Notes: generated by a model not told the origin, from the letters alone. Positions 8,572 to 17,122 are shown, numbered from the stretch's first letter. The stretch is 64,000 nt of DNA from Christensenella sp964438705 (GCA_964438705.1 CAYTKQ010000008.1:57895-121894); one strand, 5' to 3'. Translations and numbers: made by a program.

Positions 8572-10071
8572 TCATTCAAAACCCACGGCTTGCGCCTGAC
8601 TGATCTCGTCTCGGTCAAAAATGCCTTTCACTCTACCCTCGTGCATTACCAATATCCTATCGCTCATGCCCATGATTTCAGGCATTTCCGAAGAAACCAT
8701 GATAATGCTTTTCCCCTGCGAAACCATTTCCTCCATCAGCGCATAAATTTCGGCCTTGGCGCCTATATCGATTCCGCGCGTCGGTTCGTCAAGGATCAGC
8801 ACATCAGAATTTGTGAGCATCCATTTTGCCAGCACCACCTTTTGCTGATTGCCGCCCGAAAGTGTAGATACCTCCCGTTTGATCGAATCCATTTTCACCT
8901 TTAGGCGTTCCGCGTATTTCTGACACACGCCCGCCTCTTCCTTTTTCCTCATCAAGCCAAATCTTGACAGCATATCCAGCCATGCAATCGAAATATTGAA
9001 ACTGATCGGAAGCCCAAGAAACAGTCCGTTGCGTTTTCTGTCTTCTGTTGCCAAAGCGATGCCGTTTGCCACAGCCGCCTTGACATGCTTGATATGCAGT
9101 TCCTTTCCGTTTTTGCGTATTTTACCCGCCGTAGAGCGCCTCAGCCCAACGATTGTTTCCACGAGCTCCGTGCGCCCCGAACCAACAAGCCCGGATATGC
9201 CCAATATCTCTCCCGCACGCAGTCCAAAGCTCACATCCTGAAATTTGCTCCCGGCAGATAAGCCTTCCACTTCCAGTACAATGTTTCCCAGCACTGCCTT
9301 ACGCTTGTTATAAATTTCTGCTAGTGTTCTGCCCACCATCATTTCAACAAGCTGCTCCTGAGACACTTCTTTTGTTTTGCCCGTTCCAATGTATGTCCCG
9401 TCGCGAAACACCGTATACTCGTCCGTCAATTCGAATATTTCCTCGAGCTTATGCGAAATATATATGATACCGATTCCCTTTTCTTTGAGTGCACGAATGA
9501 TTTCAAATAGCCTTTGCGTTTCGCCTTCTGAAAGCGAAGACGTCGGCTCGTCCATAATAATCAAATCTGCTTTTCCAAAAACCGCCTTCGCGATTTCAAC
9601 CATTTGCCGCTTGGCCTGGCTTAGATCCGCCATCCTCTCGCTTGCGCGTATTCCTTCAATACCTAGCTCCGCAAGCACCGTATCTGCGAGCTGTTCGATC
9701 CTTCTGCGGCTCAGCAGTCCCGCCTTTCCGCCGGGAAAGCAGCCCATAAACATATTGTCTGCCACGCTCATATCCATGATACTCATCAGTTCCTGATGAA
9801 TCATGGATATCCCGATATCAAGCGCCTGGCGCGGATTCAAAATATGAATGTTTTCTCCTTTGAATTTTATCGTGCCGCCGTCTTTGGAATACATCCCCAA
9901 AATGATCTTCATCAATGTAGATTTCCCGGCTCCATTCTCGCCCATCAGTGCGTGGACCGTCCCTCGCCTTACCTTTAGGCTGACACCGTCAAGCGCCTTG
10001 ACGCCGGCAAATGCTTTGGATACATGCTCCGCTTCCAGCAGCAGTTCTTCGCGTTCTCCGATATTGCTCAT
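8572..10071 (-). CDS. Sugar ABC transporter ATP-binding protein (RbsA-like)
   Basis: A 499-residue protein with two ABC ATPase domains in tandem, the RbsA/MglA/XylG layout. The first domain has a full Walker A (GENGAGKSTL) and a DEPTSSLSE Walker B. The second has a degenerate Walker A (GLVGSGRTEL) with a full signature (LSGGNQQKV) and DEPTRGID, which is normal for the family. It powers import of a monosaccharide. It is the first gene of the leftward operon, with a GAAGGAGGG ribosome binding site and a good promoter about 290 bp upstream. Confidence 0.94.
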   Translation of the reverse strand: MSNIGEREELLLEAEHVSKAFAGVKALDGVSLKVRRGTVHALMGENGAGKSTLMKIILGMYSKDGGTIKFKGENIHILNPRQALDIGISMIHQELMSIMDMSVADNMFMGCFPGGKAGLLSRRRIEQLADTVLAELGIEGIRASERMADLSQAKRQMVEIAKAVFGKADLIIMDEPTSSLSEGETQRLFEIIRALKEKGIGIIYISHKLEEIFELTDEYTVFRDGTYIGTGKTKEVSQEQLVEMMVGRTLAEIYNKRKAVLGNIVLEVEGLSAGSKFQDVSFGLRAGEILGISGLVGSGRTELVETIVGLRRSTAGKIRKNGKELHIKHVKAAVANGIALATEDRKRNGLFLGLPISFNISIAWLDMLSRFGLMRKKEEAGVCQKYAERLKVKMDSIKREVSTLSGGNQQKVVLAKWMLTNSDVLILDEPTRGIDIGAKAEIYALMEEMVSQGKSIIMVSSEMPEIMGMSDRILVMHEGRVKGIFDRDEISQAQAVGFE

Positions 10072-10334
10072 CTTCTCCCTCCTTCAAATGGATGTGAAAA
10101 TATCATTTTTTTTGCTTCTCCACGCAATACGACCACGCATCTTTTCATGAAAAGATTTAACCTGCGCGAATACGCTCATGAATTTTCAAAAATTCTCTTT
10201 TGCCCTGTGACATGATCCATTTTCTATTTAATTGTTGCATTGGTCATCCAAACATCTTGAACTTTTCCGATCTTTTCATCGGCAACAAATGACTTATTAG
10301 GTTTAAATGTGCTGTTTTTTTAATCTTTTATCTT

Positions 10335-10363
10335 AAACTACCACCACTTTATGCGTTTGTCAA
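10335..10363 (-). promoter_or_regulatory. Probable promoter of the ABC sugar operon
   Basis: On the minus strand TTGACA (10358-10363) is separated by exactly 17 bp from TAGTTT (10335-10340). It points toward the ATPase gene, which starts at 10071, giving a leader of roughly 255 nt. The 504-bp interval 10072-10575 holds this promoter, the divergent regulator promoter and AT-rich sequence; no other gene is visible in it. Confidence 0.6.
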
Positions 10364-10451
10364 GCACTTTTATATATTATCGCCCATTTTTAATCATTTT
10401 CGTTTATACTTTGAATGTTTTCAATCATAATTCGGGGTTGCAAAAGTTCGC

Positions 10452-10480
10452 TTGACTAAAAACAGTTATTCCTATAATAT
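10452..10480 (+). promoter_or_regulatory. Probable promoter of the DeoR-type regulator
   Basis: TTGACT (10452-10457) is followed by TATAAT (10473-10478, spacing 15) overlapping TAATAT (10475-10480, spacing 17). It is the only good rightward promoter in the divergent interval and lies about 100 bp before the regulator start. It is back-to-back with the sugar operon promoter, so one operator could control both directions. Confidence 0.6.
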
Positions 10481-10575
10481 AATATTTGTATCATTCTAAA
10501 AAAATTTGCGTATAAAGTATGGGAACGATTCATCACACTTTAGGCGCGGCAAAATTGCCATATCGAGGTTTCTTT

Positions 10576-11334
10576 ATGTTAGACAGACAAAAAATATTGG
10601 ATTTTATAAGAGAAGAGGGCGTTGTTACACCAAAAGATGTCGCCGACAAGTTTTCGATCAGCGAAAGCACTTCCCGCCGCGCTTTATCCCAGCTTGATGC
10701 GGCGCACAAAATCAAGAAGCGTCACGGCGTAGCATTTGCTTTGGATCACAACGCAAAAAATACGCCAATCGAGGATTTCCGCATCAACGTTAATTACGAT
10801 TTAAAGCATCAGGTCGCACTGAAGGCCGCTTCATTTATTCACGACAATCAAACGCTGATCTTGCTCACCGGCTCCGCAGTCTATCATCTGGCGCGTGTGA
10901 TCCGTGACAAAAACATCACCGTCATTACAAATTCCATGCTGGTCTTTCAGGAATTGCAGCATTGCAGCAACATCGAGCTTATTATCCTCGGCGGGTACTA
11001 TAACCGAAAGGAAGCTGAAACCTCGGGCTATATCACAAACAGCAGCCTTTCTTATTACAGGTCAGACTATTTGTTTATGGGCACCTGCGGCTTTGACGAA
11101 TACTCCGGCTTCTCGCATTCCAGCTATTCAATTGACATTTTTAGGGCCTGCCTGCAAGCGTGCCGATACGCGTGTGTTCTTGCGGACAGTACAAAGTATA
11201 ACAAAACAACTGCGTCGGTCGCAGCGCAGCCGAGCGATATTTCTTATCTGTTTTGTGACAGAGGTTTAAGTCCTCTGGTCGGAGAACATTTCAAAGAGCT
11301 GAACAATGTACAGGTAATCTATCCGGATGAATGA
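10576..11334 (+). CDS. DeoR-family transcriptional regulator
   Basis: A 252-residue DeoR/GlpR-type repressor. An N-terminal winged helix (MLDRQKILDFIREEGVVTPK, recognition helix SESTSRRALSQL) precedes a sugar-phosphate-sensing domain with TVITNSMLVFQEL, LIILGGYYNRKEAETSG and the ADSTKYNKT segment typical of the family. It is transcribed divergently from the ABC sugar operon and probably represses it until a phosphorylated sugar binds. An upstream in-frame ATG would add 19 residues, but the start chosen has a GAGG site and begins where family members do. Confidence 0.9.
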   Translation: MLDRQKILDFIREEGVVTPKDVADKFSISESTSRRALSQLDAAHKIKKRHGVAFALDHNAKNTPIEDFRINVNYDLKHQVALKAASFIHDNQTLILLTGSAVYHLARVIRDKNITVITNSMLVFQELQHCSNIELIILGGYYNRKEAETSGYITNSSLSYYRSDYLFMGTCGFDEYSGFSHSSYSIDIFRACLQACRYACVLADSTKYNKTTASVAAQPSDISYLFCDRGLSPLVGEHFKELNNVQVIYPDE

Positions 11335-11345
11335 TCGCAGTAAAC

Positions 11346-11378
11346 AAAAAGTGCCCTCCGAAAAGAGAGCACTTTTTT
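11346..11378. terminator. Bidirectional terminator between regulator and SIMPL gene
   Basis: AAAAAGTGC (11346-11354) pairs with GCACTTTTTT (11369-11378). The convergent genes end at 11334 (plus) and 11382 (minus), and A/T runs flank the stem on both sides, so it can stop transcription from either direction. Confidence 0.8.
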
Positions 11379-11381
11379 GTA

Positions 11382-12188
11382 CTATTCTATGATGTAAGTT
11401 CCCGTCACCGTCGCCGACACCTCGATCTCCTGCGGGCTGACCGGCGTCGTCACCTTGCCTGCCGCCACATCCATCGCCCCTGCTTCCATCATGTATGGCT
11501 GCGCGCTATATCCCGCGCTCCCCTCGGTGATGGCCTGCGGGCGCACGATCGTATATCCGCCCGCCTGTGCAACGGCCTTGGCCTTGCCTCCCACGTTTTC
11601 CATCGCTTTTGCCAATGCCTCCATGTAAACGCTGTCCCGGTCCGCTATGTCAAACGACAGCGAATAGGTCGCGTTCGCCCCCGCCGCAATCGCCGCGTCG
11701 ATCACCGTGCCCACAGTATCGATCTTGCGAATGGTCACACGGCAGATGTTCTCCACAACCGTCTTTTGCGGATTTTCATAATCCGCGTACACATTGAGAC
11801 TCTGCGTCTCGAGGTCCTGCTCATTTACGCCCTGCGCCTTTACCGCAGCCAGAAACGCCTCTGTGATCCGCGCGTTTTCCTGCTGTGCCTGCTCAGCCGT
11901 GTTGCCGGAGGTCCGCACACCGATGCTCGCATACGCAATATCCGGCATCTTCTTCACAGATTCCGTCGCGCTCACCGTTAAGGTGGAAGCCTCCTGCGGG
12001 CCGGCAGCGCTCTGCGTTGGCACGGGCATGGCGCTCTGCGCGGGTTCTGCGGACGGCGTTGTGCTGCTCACAGGCGCAACGCTCGCTTCCGCCGTCGGCG
12101 CACTTACGCCCGCATTGCCATCACATCCTGCAAACACAAACGCGCTCACCATAAAAATTGCGATCAAAAATATCCATTGCTTTTTCAT
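11382..12188 (-). CDS. SIMPL-domain (DUF541) lipoprotein
   Basis: A 268-residue exported lipoprotein. The signal peptide ends in FVFAGC, a clear lipobox. A Ser/Ala/Pro/Thr-rich linker (about 25-75) leads to a SIMPL (DUF541, YggE-like) domain, with STLTVSATESVKKMPDIAYAS at its start and a QDLETQSLNVYADYEN stretch. Function of the family is poorly known; some members are linked to oxidative stress. It starts at MKKQWIF behind an AGGATGGG site; a second ATG four codons earlier lacks better spacing. It lies 17 bp after the HTH regulator gene and may be cotranscribed with it. Confidence 0.82.
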   Translation of the reverse strand: MKKQWIFLIAIFMVSAFVFAGCDGNAGVSAPTAEASVAPVSSTTPSAEPAQSAMPVPTQSAAGPQEASTLTVSATESVKKMPDIAYASIGVRTSGNTAEQAQQENARITEAFLAAVKAQGVNEQDLETQSLNVYADYENPQKTVVENICRVTIRKIDTVGTVIDAAIAAGANATYSLSFDIADRDSVYMEALAKAMENVGGKAKAVAQAGGYTIVRPQAITEGSAGYSAQPYMMEAGAMDVAAGKVTTPVSPQEIEVSATVTGTYIIE

Positions 12189-12205
12189 GTTTTTTCCCAT
12201 CCTGC

Positions 12206-12985
12206 CTATTTCTGTTCCAAAAACTCCGCGACCAAATCCTTTTTCAGGCCCTTACGCCGTCCGCCGGACGACCTCGTCATCGGCTGAAATCCCTTCATAT
12301 GCTTTTTCAGGAAGGCTTCAAATCGCGCAACCGTCGCCGGGTCGTCATAAATTGCGGTATGCAGATCTCCGCCGTCGTCTTCTGAAAGGGTCATCCCCAC
12401 GAGCGCCAGCCTCTTTTCGATGCAATAGAGGTATCCCCAAAACGGCGCATCCCGATCAGATGTAAAATATGCTTCCGTCTTCGGCGGCAAAAATAGAGGA
12501 AGCCAATACTCGAATATGCTGGGATCCTCGTCGAATCCCCAAATCTTCGTTCCCGCCGGAAGGGAATTGAACGTCCTCACAAACGAAAGAATCGCCTTGC
12601 GTTTTCCAAGCTCTCCCCTGTATATTTTGTATGAAGCAATATATGGGCCGCCTTCCTCGTCCGCCTTCCGCTGCTTTTGTGCAAAATCTTTGGTTAACAA
12701 CCATCTTGCCACGCATGAATATAGCTCGCTTCTCCCCTTTATTTTCACAACGCCATCTGAAGAAAAGAAACGTTCCAGCGTTTTCAGCCCTTGCTCCGCG
12801 TTAATATCCAAGATCGCATTCACGATATCGCTGAAATAGCGGGATTTGATGTTAAGCTCTACCCGTCCATTTTTCCACCTGCTGATGATCGTCCTGTCCA
12901 CGTGAATCGCCTCTGCAAGCTGCGTTCCCTGAATGTATAGCATTTCCATCAAATAAGCAAGCGGTGTTACCGGTGGTTTTGGCAT
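12206..12985 (-). CDS. HTH (XRE-like) regulator with unknown C-terminal domain
   Basis: A 259-residue protein with an N-terminal helix-turn-helix (about 15-45: TQLAEAIHVDRTIISRWKNGRVEL) that looks like an XRE-type DNA-binding domain. The remaining 200 residues are not a domain I recognise. They contain KIKGRSELYSCVARWLL, TKIWGFDEDPSIFEYWLPLF and a basic C-terminus, a layout seen in some Firmicute regulators of surface functions. It starts behind a strong GGGGG site and runs into the SIMPL lipoprotein gene. Regulatory targets are unknown. Confidence 0.7.
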   Translation of the reverse strand: MPKPPVTPLAYLMEMLYIQGTQLAEAIHVDRTIISRWKNGRVELNIKSRYFSDIVNAILDINAEQGLKTLERFFSSDGVVKIKGRSELYSCVARWLLTKDFAQKQRKADEEGGPYIASYKIYRGELGKRKAILSFVRTFNSLPAGTKIWGFDEDPSIFEYWLPLFLPPKTEAYFTSDRDAPFWGYLYCIEKRLALVGMTLSEDDGGDLHTAIYDDPATVARFEAFLKKHMKGFQPMTRSSGGRRKGLKKDLVAEFLEQK

Positions 12986-13050
12986 AATATCCCCCTTTCA
13001 GTCCATTTCTTCTTACTATAAACCGTTTTCGGGGAAAATATGATTAAAAT

Positions 13051-13068
13051 ATTGGTGACAATACCAAT
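13051..13068 (-). terminator. Weak candidate terminator after the family 3 glycosidase
   Basis: ATTGGT (13051-13056) pairs with ACCAAT (13063-13068) and is followed on the minus strand by ATATTTTAAT. It abuts the glycosidase stop codon. The stem is short and AT-rich, so confidence is low. Confidence 0.35.
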
Positions 13069-13069
13069 T

Positions 13070-14503
13070 TTATTCAATGATCCCCAACGAAAGCTTCCAG
13101 CACAGCACCTTCATGACAGCGTCATCTATTCGGCCCTGTGCAACGATACCCTCCTGCGCCGCTTTGCGTACCGCCTCATATTGCTCTTCAATCTGCGAAC
13201 TGATCAGCAGATCGTTCCCCGCCTGCACCGCCATCACAGCGGCTTCACCCGTGCCATATTCGTCACGTATCGCGTCCATGTAAAGATCGTCTGTCATCAC
13301 GACTCCATAATATCCCAGTTCTTCGCGCAATATTTCGTGTACCTTTGGCGACAGGGATGCCGGACGCGCCCCGTCAATCGCTTCAACGATGTTGTGGCTC
13401 ACGAGAATACTTCCTGCGCCGGCATTGATCCCCGCTTCAAACGGAAGAAAATCGCTCGTCGCAAAGGTGTCGTAATCGCGTTTATCGTCCGCGATGCCCG
13501 TGTGGGTATCGGCATTTGATCCATAGCCCGGAAAATGCTTGAGCGTACAACCGATCCCGCTCTCATTCATCTGTGTAACAACCGCCCCCACATATTCCGA
13601 TGTGTTCGCGGCGTCCTGCCCAAAAGCGCGCTCATAAATAAAGTTGTCCGGATCGGTGGATACGTCGCAAACCGGCGCAAGGTTCACGTTGATGCCAAGC
13701 CCTTTGAGCACTTCCGCCTTCTTTTGCGTATCGCTTACAATAAGCTCCATGCCACCCTGCTCAAACAATTTCTGCGGCGATAAAAACGGCTCGTCGCACA
13801 GCGCCTTATATTTGCTGACACGCTTCACACTGCCGCCTTCCTCGTCCACGCCGATCAGCATACCGATCTTGGCGGTCTCCTGATAGCTTGAGATGTCCTT
13901 CTTCACCTCATCGGCGGATTTGTCTTTAAAATCGCGGTCAAACAATATATACCCGCCCGGGTGGTATTGCGCAGCCGCCTCTGCCGCGTCCGCTTCCGGA
14001 CACCGCGCAAAAAACATCTGTCCCACCTTTTCATCGAGCGTCATTTCCTGCATGATTTCCGCCGCCCGCTCCTCATAGAGGTTGAATGCCGGACGCGGCG
14101 CCTGCTGCATCAGCATCACGCTTTTCGCCGTACGCACTGCACCATCCTCGGCATAGCCAATCTCTACAATCGCACCCGGCGCAAAAATGTAGTCCTCTTC
14201 CGAGTGGGAATCAATCGGATATTTCACAGTGACTGGAACGGACAGCGTCATGTCCTGCGCTTTGCGAAAAACAAGCATCTCGCCCGCATCTTCGCGTATC
14301 GTAAATTCCGTATCCTCAATCGAAACGATCATGCCCGTCGTTTGCTTGATCGCCGGAATCGGTGATGCGGAAGGCTCCGTCGTCACATCTGCGGACGCGG
14401 ATACCATTGTCGCACGTGCAGACGGTTCGCCCGCGCCCGCGCATCCCGCCGCCAGTATGCAGCAGCACAAAAAAATCGTTGCCATGGATCGTTTTATCGT
14501 CAT
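13070..14503 (-). CDS. Glycoside hydrolase family 3 lipoprotein (NagZ-like)
   Basis: A 477-residue exported lipoprotein (lipobox ILAAGC). After a linker and a small beta domain of about 100 residues comes a single GH3 N-terminal catalytic domain. It carries the NagZ-type signature KHFPGYGSNADTHTG, where the D-x-H dyad supplies the acid/base, and the nucleophile aspartate in VVMTDDLYMDAI. Enzymes of this kind release N-acetylglucosamine from peptidoglycan or other glycans outside the cell, which suits a cell-wall turnover role. There is no C-terminal GH3 domain, as expected for NagZ types. The start has a GGGGAAATG site. Confidence 0.85.
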   Translation of the reverse strand: MTIKRSMATIFLCCCILAAGCAGAGEPSARATMVSASADVTTEPSASPIPAIKQTTGMIVSIEDTEFTIREDAGEMLVFRKAQDMTLSVPVTVKYPIDSHSEEDYIFAPGAIVEIGYAEDGAVRTAKSVMLMQQAPRPAFNLYEERAAEIMQEMTLDEKVGQMFFARCPEADAAEAAAQYHPGGYILFDRDFKDKSADEVKKDISSYQETAKIGMLIGVDEEGGSVKRVSKYKALCDEPFLSPQKLFEQGGMELIVSDTQKKAEVLKGLGINVNLAPVCDVSTDPDNFIYERAFGQDAANTSEYVGAVVTQMNESGIGCTLKHFPGYGSNADTHTGIADDKRDYDTFATSDFLPFEAGINAGAGSILVSHNIVEAIDGARPASLSPKVHEILREELGYYGVVMTDDLYMDAIRDEYGTGEAAVMAVQAGNDLLISSQIEEQYEAVRKAAQEGIVAQGRIDDAVMKVLCWKLSLGIIE

Positions 14504-14560
14504 TTCATTTCCCCAATCATTTTCATGTCCTGATTATACCATAAATTACTTTCCTTTCGA

Positions 14561-14589
14561 TTGACTTTTGCAGGACGGTGTGCTATTAT
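14561..14589 (+). promoter_or_regulatory. Promoter of tRNA-Leu
   Basis: TTGACT (14561-14566) and TATTAT (14584-14589) are separated by 17 bp, and the tRNA begins 19 bp after the -10 element. This is a near-consensus sigma-A promoter. Confidence 0.8.
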
Positions 14590-14608
14590 TTCTTAGTCAA
14601 TATTTTGT

Positions 14609-14695
14609 GCCGAAGTGGTGGAACTGGCAGACGCGCTGGACTCAAAATCCTGTGGTAGCAATACCGTGTGGGTTCGATTCCCACCTTCGGCACCA
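14609..14695 (+). tRNA. tRNA-Leu(CAA)
   Basis: An 87-nt class II tRNA with acceptor stem GCCGAAG/CTTCGGC, long variable arm, T-arm GGTTCGATTC and encoded CCA. The anticodon loop CTCAAAA gives anticodon CAA (leucine, UUG codons). Its 3' end and terminator are repeated 137 bp downstream. Confidence 0.95.
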
Positions 14696-14738
14696 ATCAA
14701 TAACATCCCGTCTTTGATGGGGTGTTTTTGGTTTGATG
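14678..14738 (+). repeat. Direct repeat copy 1: tRNA-Leu 3' end plus terminator
   Basis: This 61-bp unit covers the last 18 nt of tRNA-Leu, including CCA, and the following terminator. It recurs at 14815-14875 with three substitutions (T/C changes). A tRNA 3' end repeated in direct orientation is a typical scar of integration, here with only 76 bp between the copies. Confidence 0.85.
14704..14729 (+). terminator. Terminator of tRNA-Leu
   Basis: CATCCC (14704-14709) pairs with GGGGTG (14719-14724), followed by TTTTT. The same hairpin recurs in the second repeat copy (stem 14841-14861). Confidence 0.75.
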
Positions 14739-14814
14739 TTTTAATCGGGGGAATCGAACTGGTTTTGCCCGCCGCCAGCGGCGGATAAAGGGCTAAACCC
14801 CGGCTCCTTGCTGT

Positions 14815-14875
14815 TTCCCACCTTCGGCACCAACCAATAACATCCCGTCTTTGACGGGGTGTTTTTGGTTTGACG
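14815..14875 (+). repeat. Direct repeat copy 2: duplicated tRNA-Leu 3' end plus terminator
   Basis: Second copy of the unit at 14678-14738, with no tRNA body in front of it. The interval 14739-14814 carries a GC-rich inverted repeat (GCCCGCCGC / GCGGCGG) and no gene. From 14876 to 15367 I see no convincing gene; a 69-codon minus-strand frame at 15063-15272 has no recognisable family and may be a remnant. Confidence 0.8.
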
Positions 14876-15278
14876 AACCCATAAATGTCATCACAAAAAG
14901 TGCGGCAAACCTCTTTTCCACAAAGTGTATCCTCTTGTTCAAGTATGGGTTCGGGCCGGGTTATTCTGTTCTAAAAACCGCCACTTTACATTTTCAATAT
15001 ATATTTAACCATTTTTATGGCAAAATTTCAATTGTTTTGCTCAAAAAACCGTTGTTTCATGGTCACAAAATTTCAAACAAAGCTTTTCGTAATTGCGTTC
15101 TTGCGGTTCTTGCTCTTGGTCCCCCCCTCTCGATGGATACGACACCTATGCCCGCAAACATTACGTTGCCCACAGTTGTCTTCTTCATAACCATTGACGC
15201 CATCTTCGGCATCAATCCGTCAACAAGTTGGCAAAAACGCCTCTCATCAAAGTGCTCTGCACAGAATCGCACAACAAG

Positions 15279-15312
15279 AAAGCACCGTGAAATCTTTCTT
15301 CACGGTGCTTTT
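15279..15312 (-). terminator. Terminator after the TrpB-like gene
   Basis: AAAGCACCGTGAA (15279-15291) pairs with TTCACGGTGCTTT (15299-15311), a 13-bp stem with a 7-nt loop and T-rich flanks on both strands. It lies 56 bp beyond the stop of the TrpB-like gene. Confidence 0.85.
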
Positions 15313-15367
15313 GCTATGGTTCCCTTTTGTTTTCTTGCCGTGTGGCTGATGATCCGCTATCCGTTCC

Positions 15368-16735
15368 TTACGGCATCTTCGGAAGGCTGTCAAAGCCCTT
15401 TTGCAGCTCCTCATCCGTGGGGATATAATCGTTCATCCGCCCGTCGTGGAACGCTTCGTAGGCTGTCATGTCAAAGTATCCCGTACCCGTCAGTCCAAAG
15501 AGGATGGTCTTTTGCTCTCCCGATTCCTTGCATTTCACTGCCTCGTCGATCGCCGCGCGAATTGCGTGTGCGGATTCCGGCGCGGGCAGGATCGTCTCCT
15601 TTTTCGCAAAGAGCACTGCCGCCTCAAACACCTTGCTTTGCTCCACCGCCACCGCCTCCATATAGCCATCGTGATACAGCTTGGAGAGGATGGGCGACAT
15701 CCCGTGATACCGCAGCCCGCCCGCATGGTTCGCCGACGGCATGAAACCGCTGCCCAGCGTGTACATCTTCGCCATCGGCGTGATCTTGCCCGTATCACAG
15801 AAGTCATACGCGTATTTGCCACGCGTGAACGATGGGCAGGATGCGGGCTCCACCGCCACAATGCGCGGGTTTGCCTTGCCGGTCAGCTTGTCCTGCATAA
15901 ACGGAGCGATCAGCCCGCCAAGGTTCGATCCGCCGCCCGCGCAGCCGATCACCACGTCCGGGTATTCATCGAGCTTCTCCATGGCGATCTTACTTTCCAA
16001 ACCGATGATCGACTGGTGCAGCAGCACCTGATTCAAAACCGACCCCAGCACATACCGATAGCCCTCCGTGCTCACCGCCTTTTCCACCGCCTCAGAAATC
16101 GCGCATCCAAGGCTGCCGCCCGTCTCCGGGTTCTCCGCGAGGATCTTTTTTCCGATTTGTGTCGTGTCACTCGGGCTGGCGATCACATCCGCGTCAAACG
16201 TCTGCATCACCGCCTTGCGGAACGGCTTTTGCTGATAAGACACCTTCACCATAAATACGGTGAGCGGAAGTCCGAAATACGAGCACGCCTCCGCGAGCGC
16301 CGTGCCCCACTGGCCCGCCCCCGTCTCTGTCGTGAGACCCTTAAGCCCCTGATCTTTTGCGTAATACGCCTGCGCAATCGCCGAATTCAGTTTGTGACTG
16401 CCCGATGTGTTGTTTCCCTCAAACTTGTAATAAATTTTCGCGGGTGTCCCGAGCTCCTTTTCCAGGTTGAACGCGCGAATGAGCGGCGACGGGCGGTATA
16501 TTTTGTACATCTCCAAAATCTCCTCCGGGATGTCCACATACCGTGTTTCATTGTCCATTTCCTGATGCGCGAGTTTTTTACAGAATACCGGATAAAGGTC
16601 CTCCTCCGTCGCGGGCTTCATCGTTCCGGGGTTAATGATCGGGTCCGGCAATTCTTTCATATCTGCACGCAGATTATACCACTGCTTCGGCATCTCGTCT
16701 TCGTTTAAATAGAGTCTGTGCGGAATTTTTACCAT
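15368..16735 (-). CDS. trpB: TrpB-like PLP-dependent enzyme (tryptophan synthase beta, TrpB2 type)
   Basis: A 455-residue member of the TrpB2 branch of tryptophan synthase beta chains. It has a longer N-terminus than TrpB1, which is normal for this group. The PLP lysine is in NNTSGSHKLNSA, and the phosphate-binding glycine run is GCAGGGSNLGG. The enzyme joins indole and serine to make tryptophan. No trpA lies next to it, so it may work alone as an indole salvage enzyme, as proposed for TrpB2 proteins. Regulation is by a T-box with a UGG specifier directly upstream, which supports a tryptophan role. The start has a GAAGGAGGAG site. Confidence 0.9.
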   Translation of the reverse strand: MVKIPHRLYLNEDEMPKQWYNLRADMKELPDPIINPGTMKPATEEDLYPVFCKKLAHQEMDNETRYVDIPEEILEMYKIYRPSPLIRAFNLEKELGTPAKIYYKFEGNNTSGSHKLNSAIAQAYYAKDQGLKGLTTETGAGQWGTALAEACSYFGLPLTVFMVKVSYQQKPFRKAVMQTFDADVIASPSDTTQIGKKILAENPETGGSLGCAISEAVEKAVSTEGYRYVLGSVLNQVLLHQSIIGLESKIAMEKLDEYPDVVIGCAGGGSNLGGLIAPFMQDKLTGKANPRIVAVEPASCPSFTRGKYAYDFCDTGKITPMAKMYTLGSGFMPSANHAGGLRYHGMSPILSKLYHDGYMEAVAVEQSKVFEAAVLFAKKETILPAPESAHAIRAAIDEAVKCKESGEQKTILFGLTGTGYFDMTAYEAFHDGRMNDYIPTDEELQKGFDSLPKMP

Positions 16736-16810
16736 GGTATTGCTCCTCCTTCATGTTTTTCAATATATTCCGCGCCGGATGTGCGGCACGGTTGTTCACA
16801 ATAATAAAAA

Positions 16811-17087
16811 AAGCTTTTGTCCCTTGTTCATGGGACAAAAGCTTACATTGCTTCTGCGGTGCCACCCAAATTGACGATATACGTCCTCTCGGCAACAGTC
16901 AATCAACTGTTTTTCCGTCATAACGGCCGGAATTCCCGTCAGGTATTACTTGACTCGCGTCGTTCTCCCTGCCCTCATCAGTCCATTCACCGAAAACCCT
17001 TACTGCGATGATCACACCACCCATCGCTCTCTAAAAAGCGGTTTTTCCGGTTACTCCTCTGAATCACTGGTTTGTTCTTGTTCAATT
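16811..17087 (-). promoter_or_regulatory. T-box riboswitch, tryptophan specifier
   Basis: The minus-strand leader of the TrpB-like gene shows the T-box motif (GGGTGGCACCGCAG, near 16853-16866). It is followed by a 13-bp terminator stem, AAGCTTTTGTCCC/GGGACAAAAGCTT, at 16811-16823 and 16832-16844, with a T7 run. Upstream, stem I has an AGAGAG motif and a specifier loop GGTGAA-TGG-ACT. The TGG codon at 16983-16985 is Trp. Uncharged tRNA-Trp should stabilise the antiterminator and switch on the enzyme when tryptophan is scarce. Confidence 0.93.
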
Positions 17088-17093
17088 GTCGTC

Positions 17094-17122
17094 ATTATAG
17101 CAAAGACGATGCGTTCTGTCAA
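17094..17122 (-). promoter_or_regulatory. Promoter of the T-box/TrpB transcript
   Basis: On the minus strand TTGACA (17117-17122) and TATAAT (17094-17099) are spaced by 17 bp, a consensus sigma-A promoter. Transcription would begin near 17087, just before T-box stem I. Confidence 0.85.

Noticed and set aside
14739..14814. Possible second, degenerate tRNA between the tRNA-Leu repeats
   Set aside because: A GAATCGAAC string resembles a reversed T-arm, but no acceptor stem or anticodon arm can be formed around it.
14851..15744. 297-codon plus-strand frame after tRNA-Leu
   Set aside because: Its second half is antisense to the TrpB-like gene, and its first half is AT-rich low-complexity sequence with no start signal.
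15401..16708. 435-codon plus-strand frame over the TrpB-like gene
   Set aside because: Antisense shadow caused by GC-biased codon positions. It has no ribosome binding site or recognisable domain.
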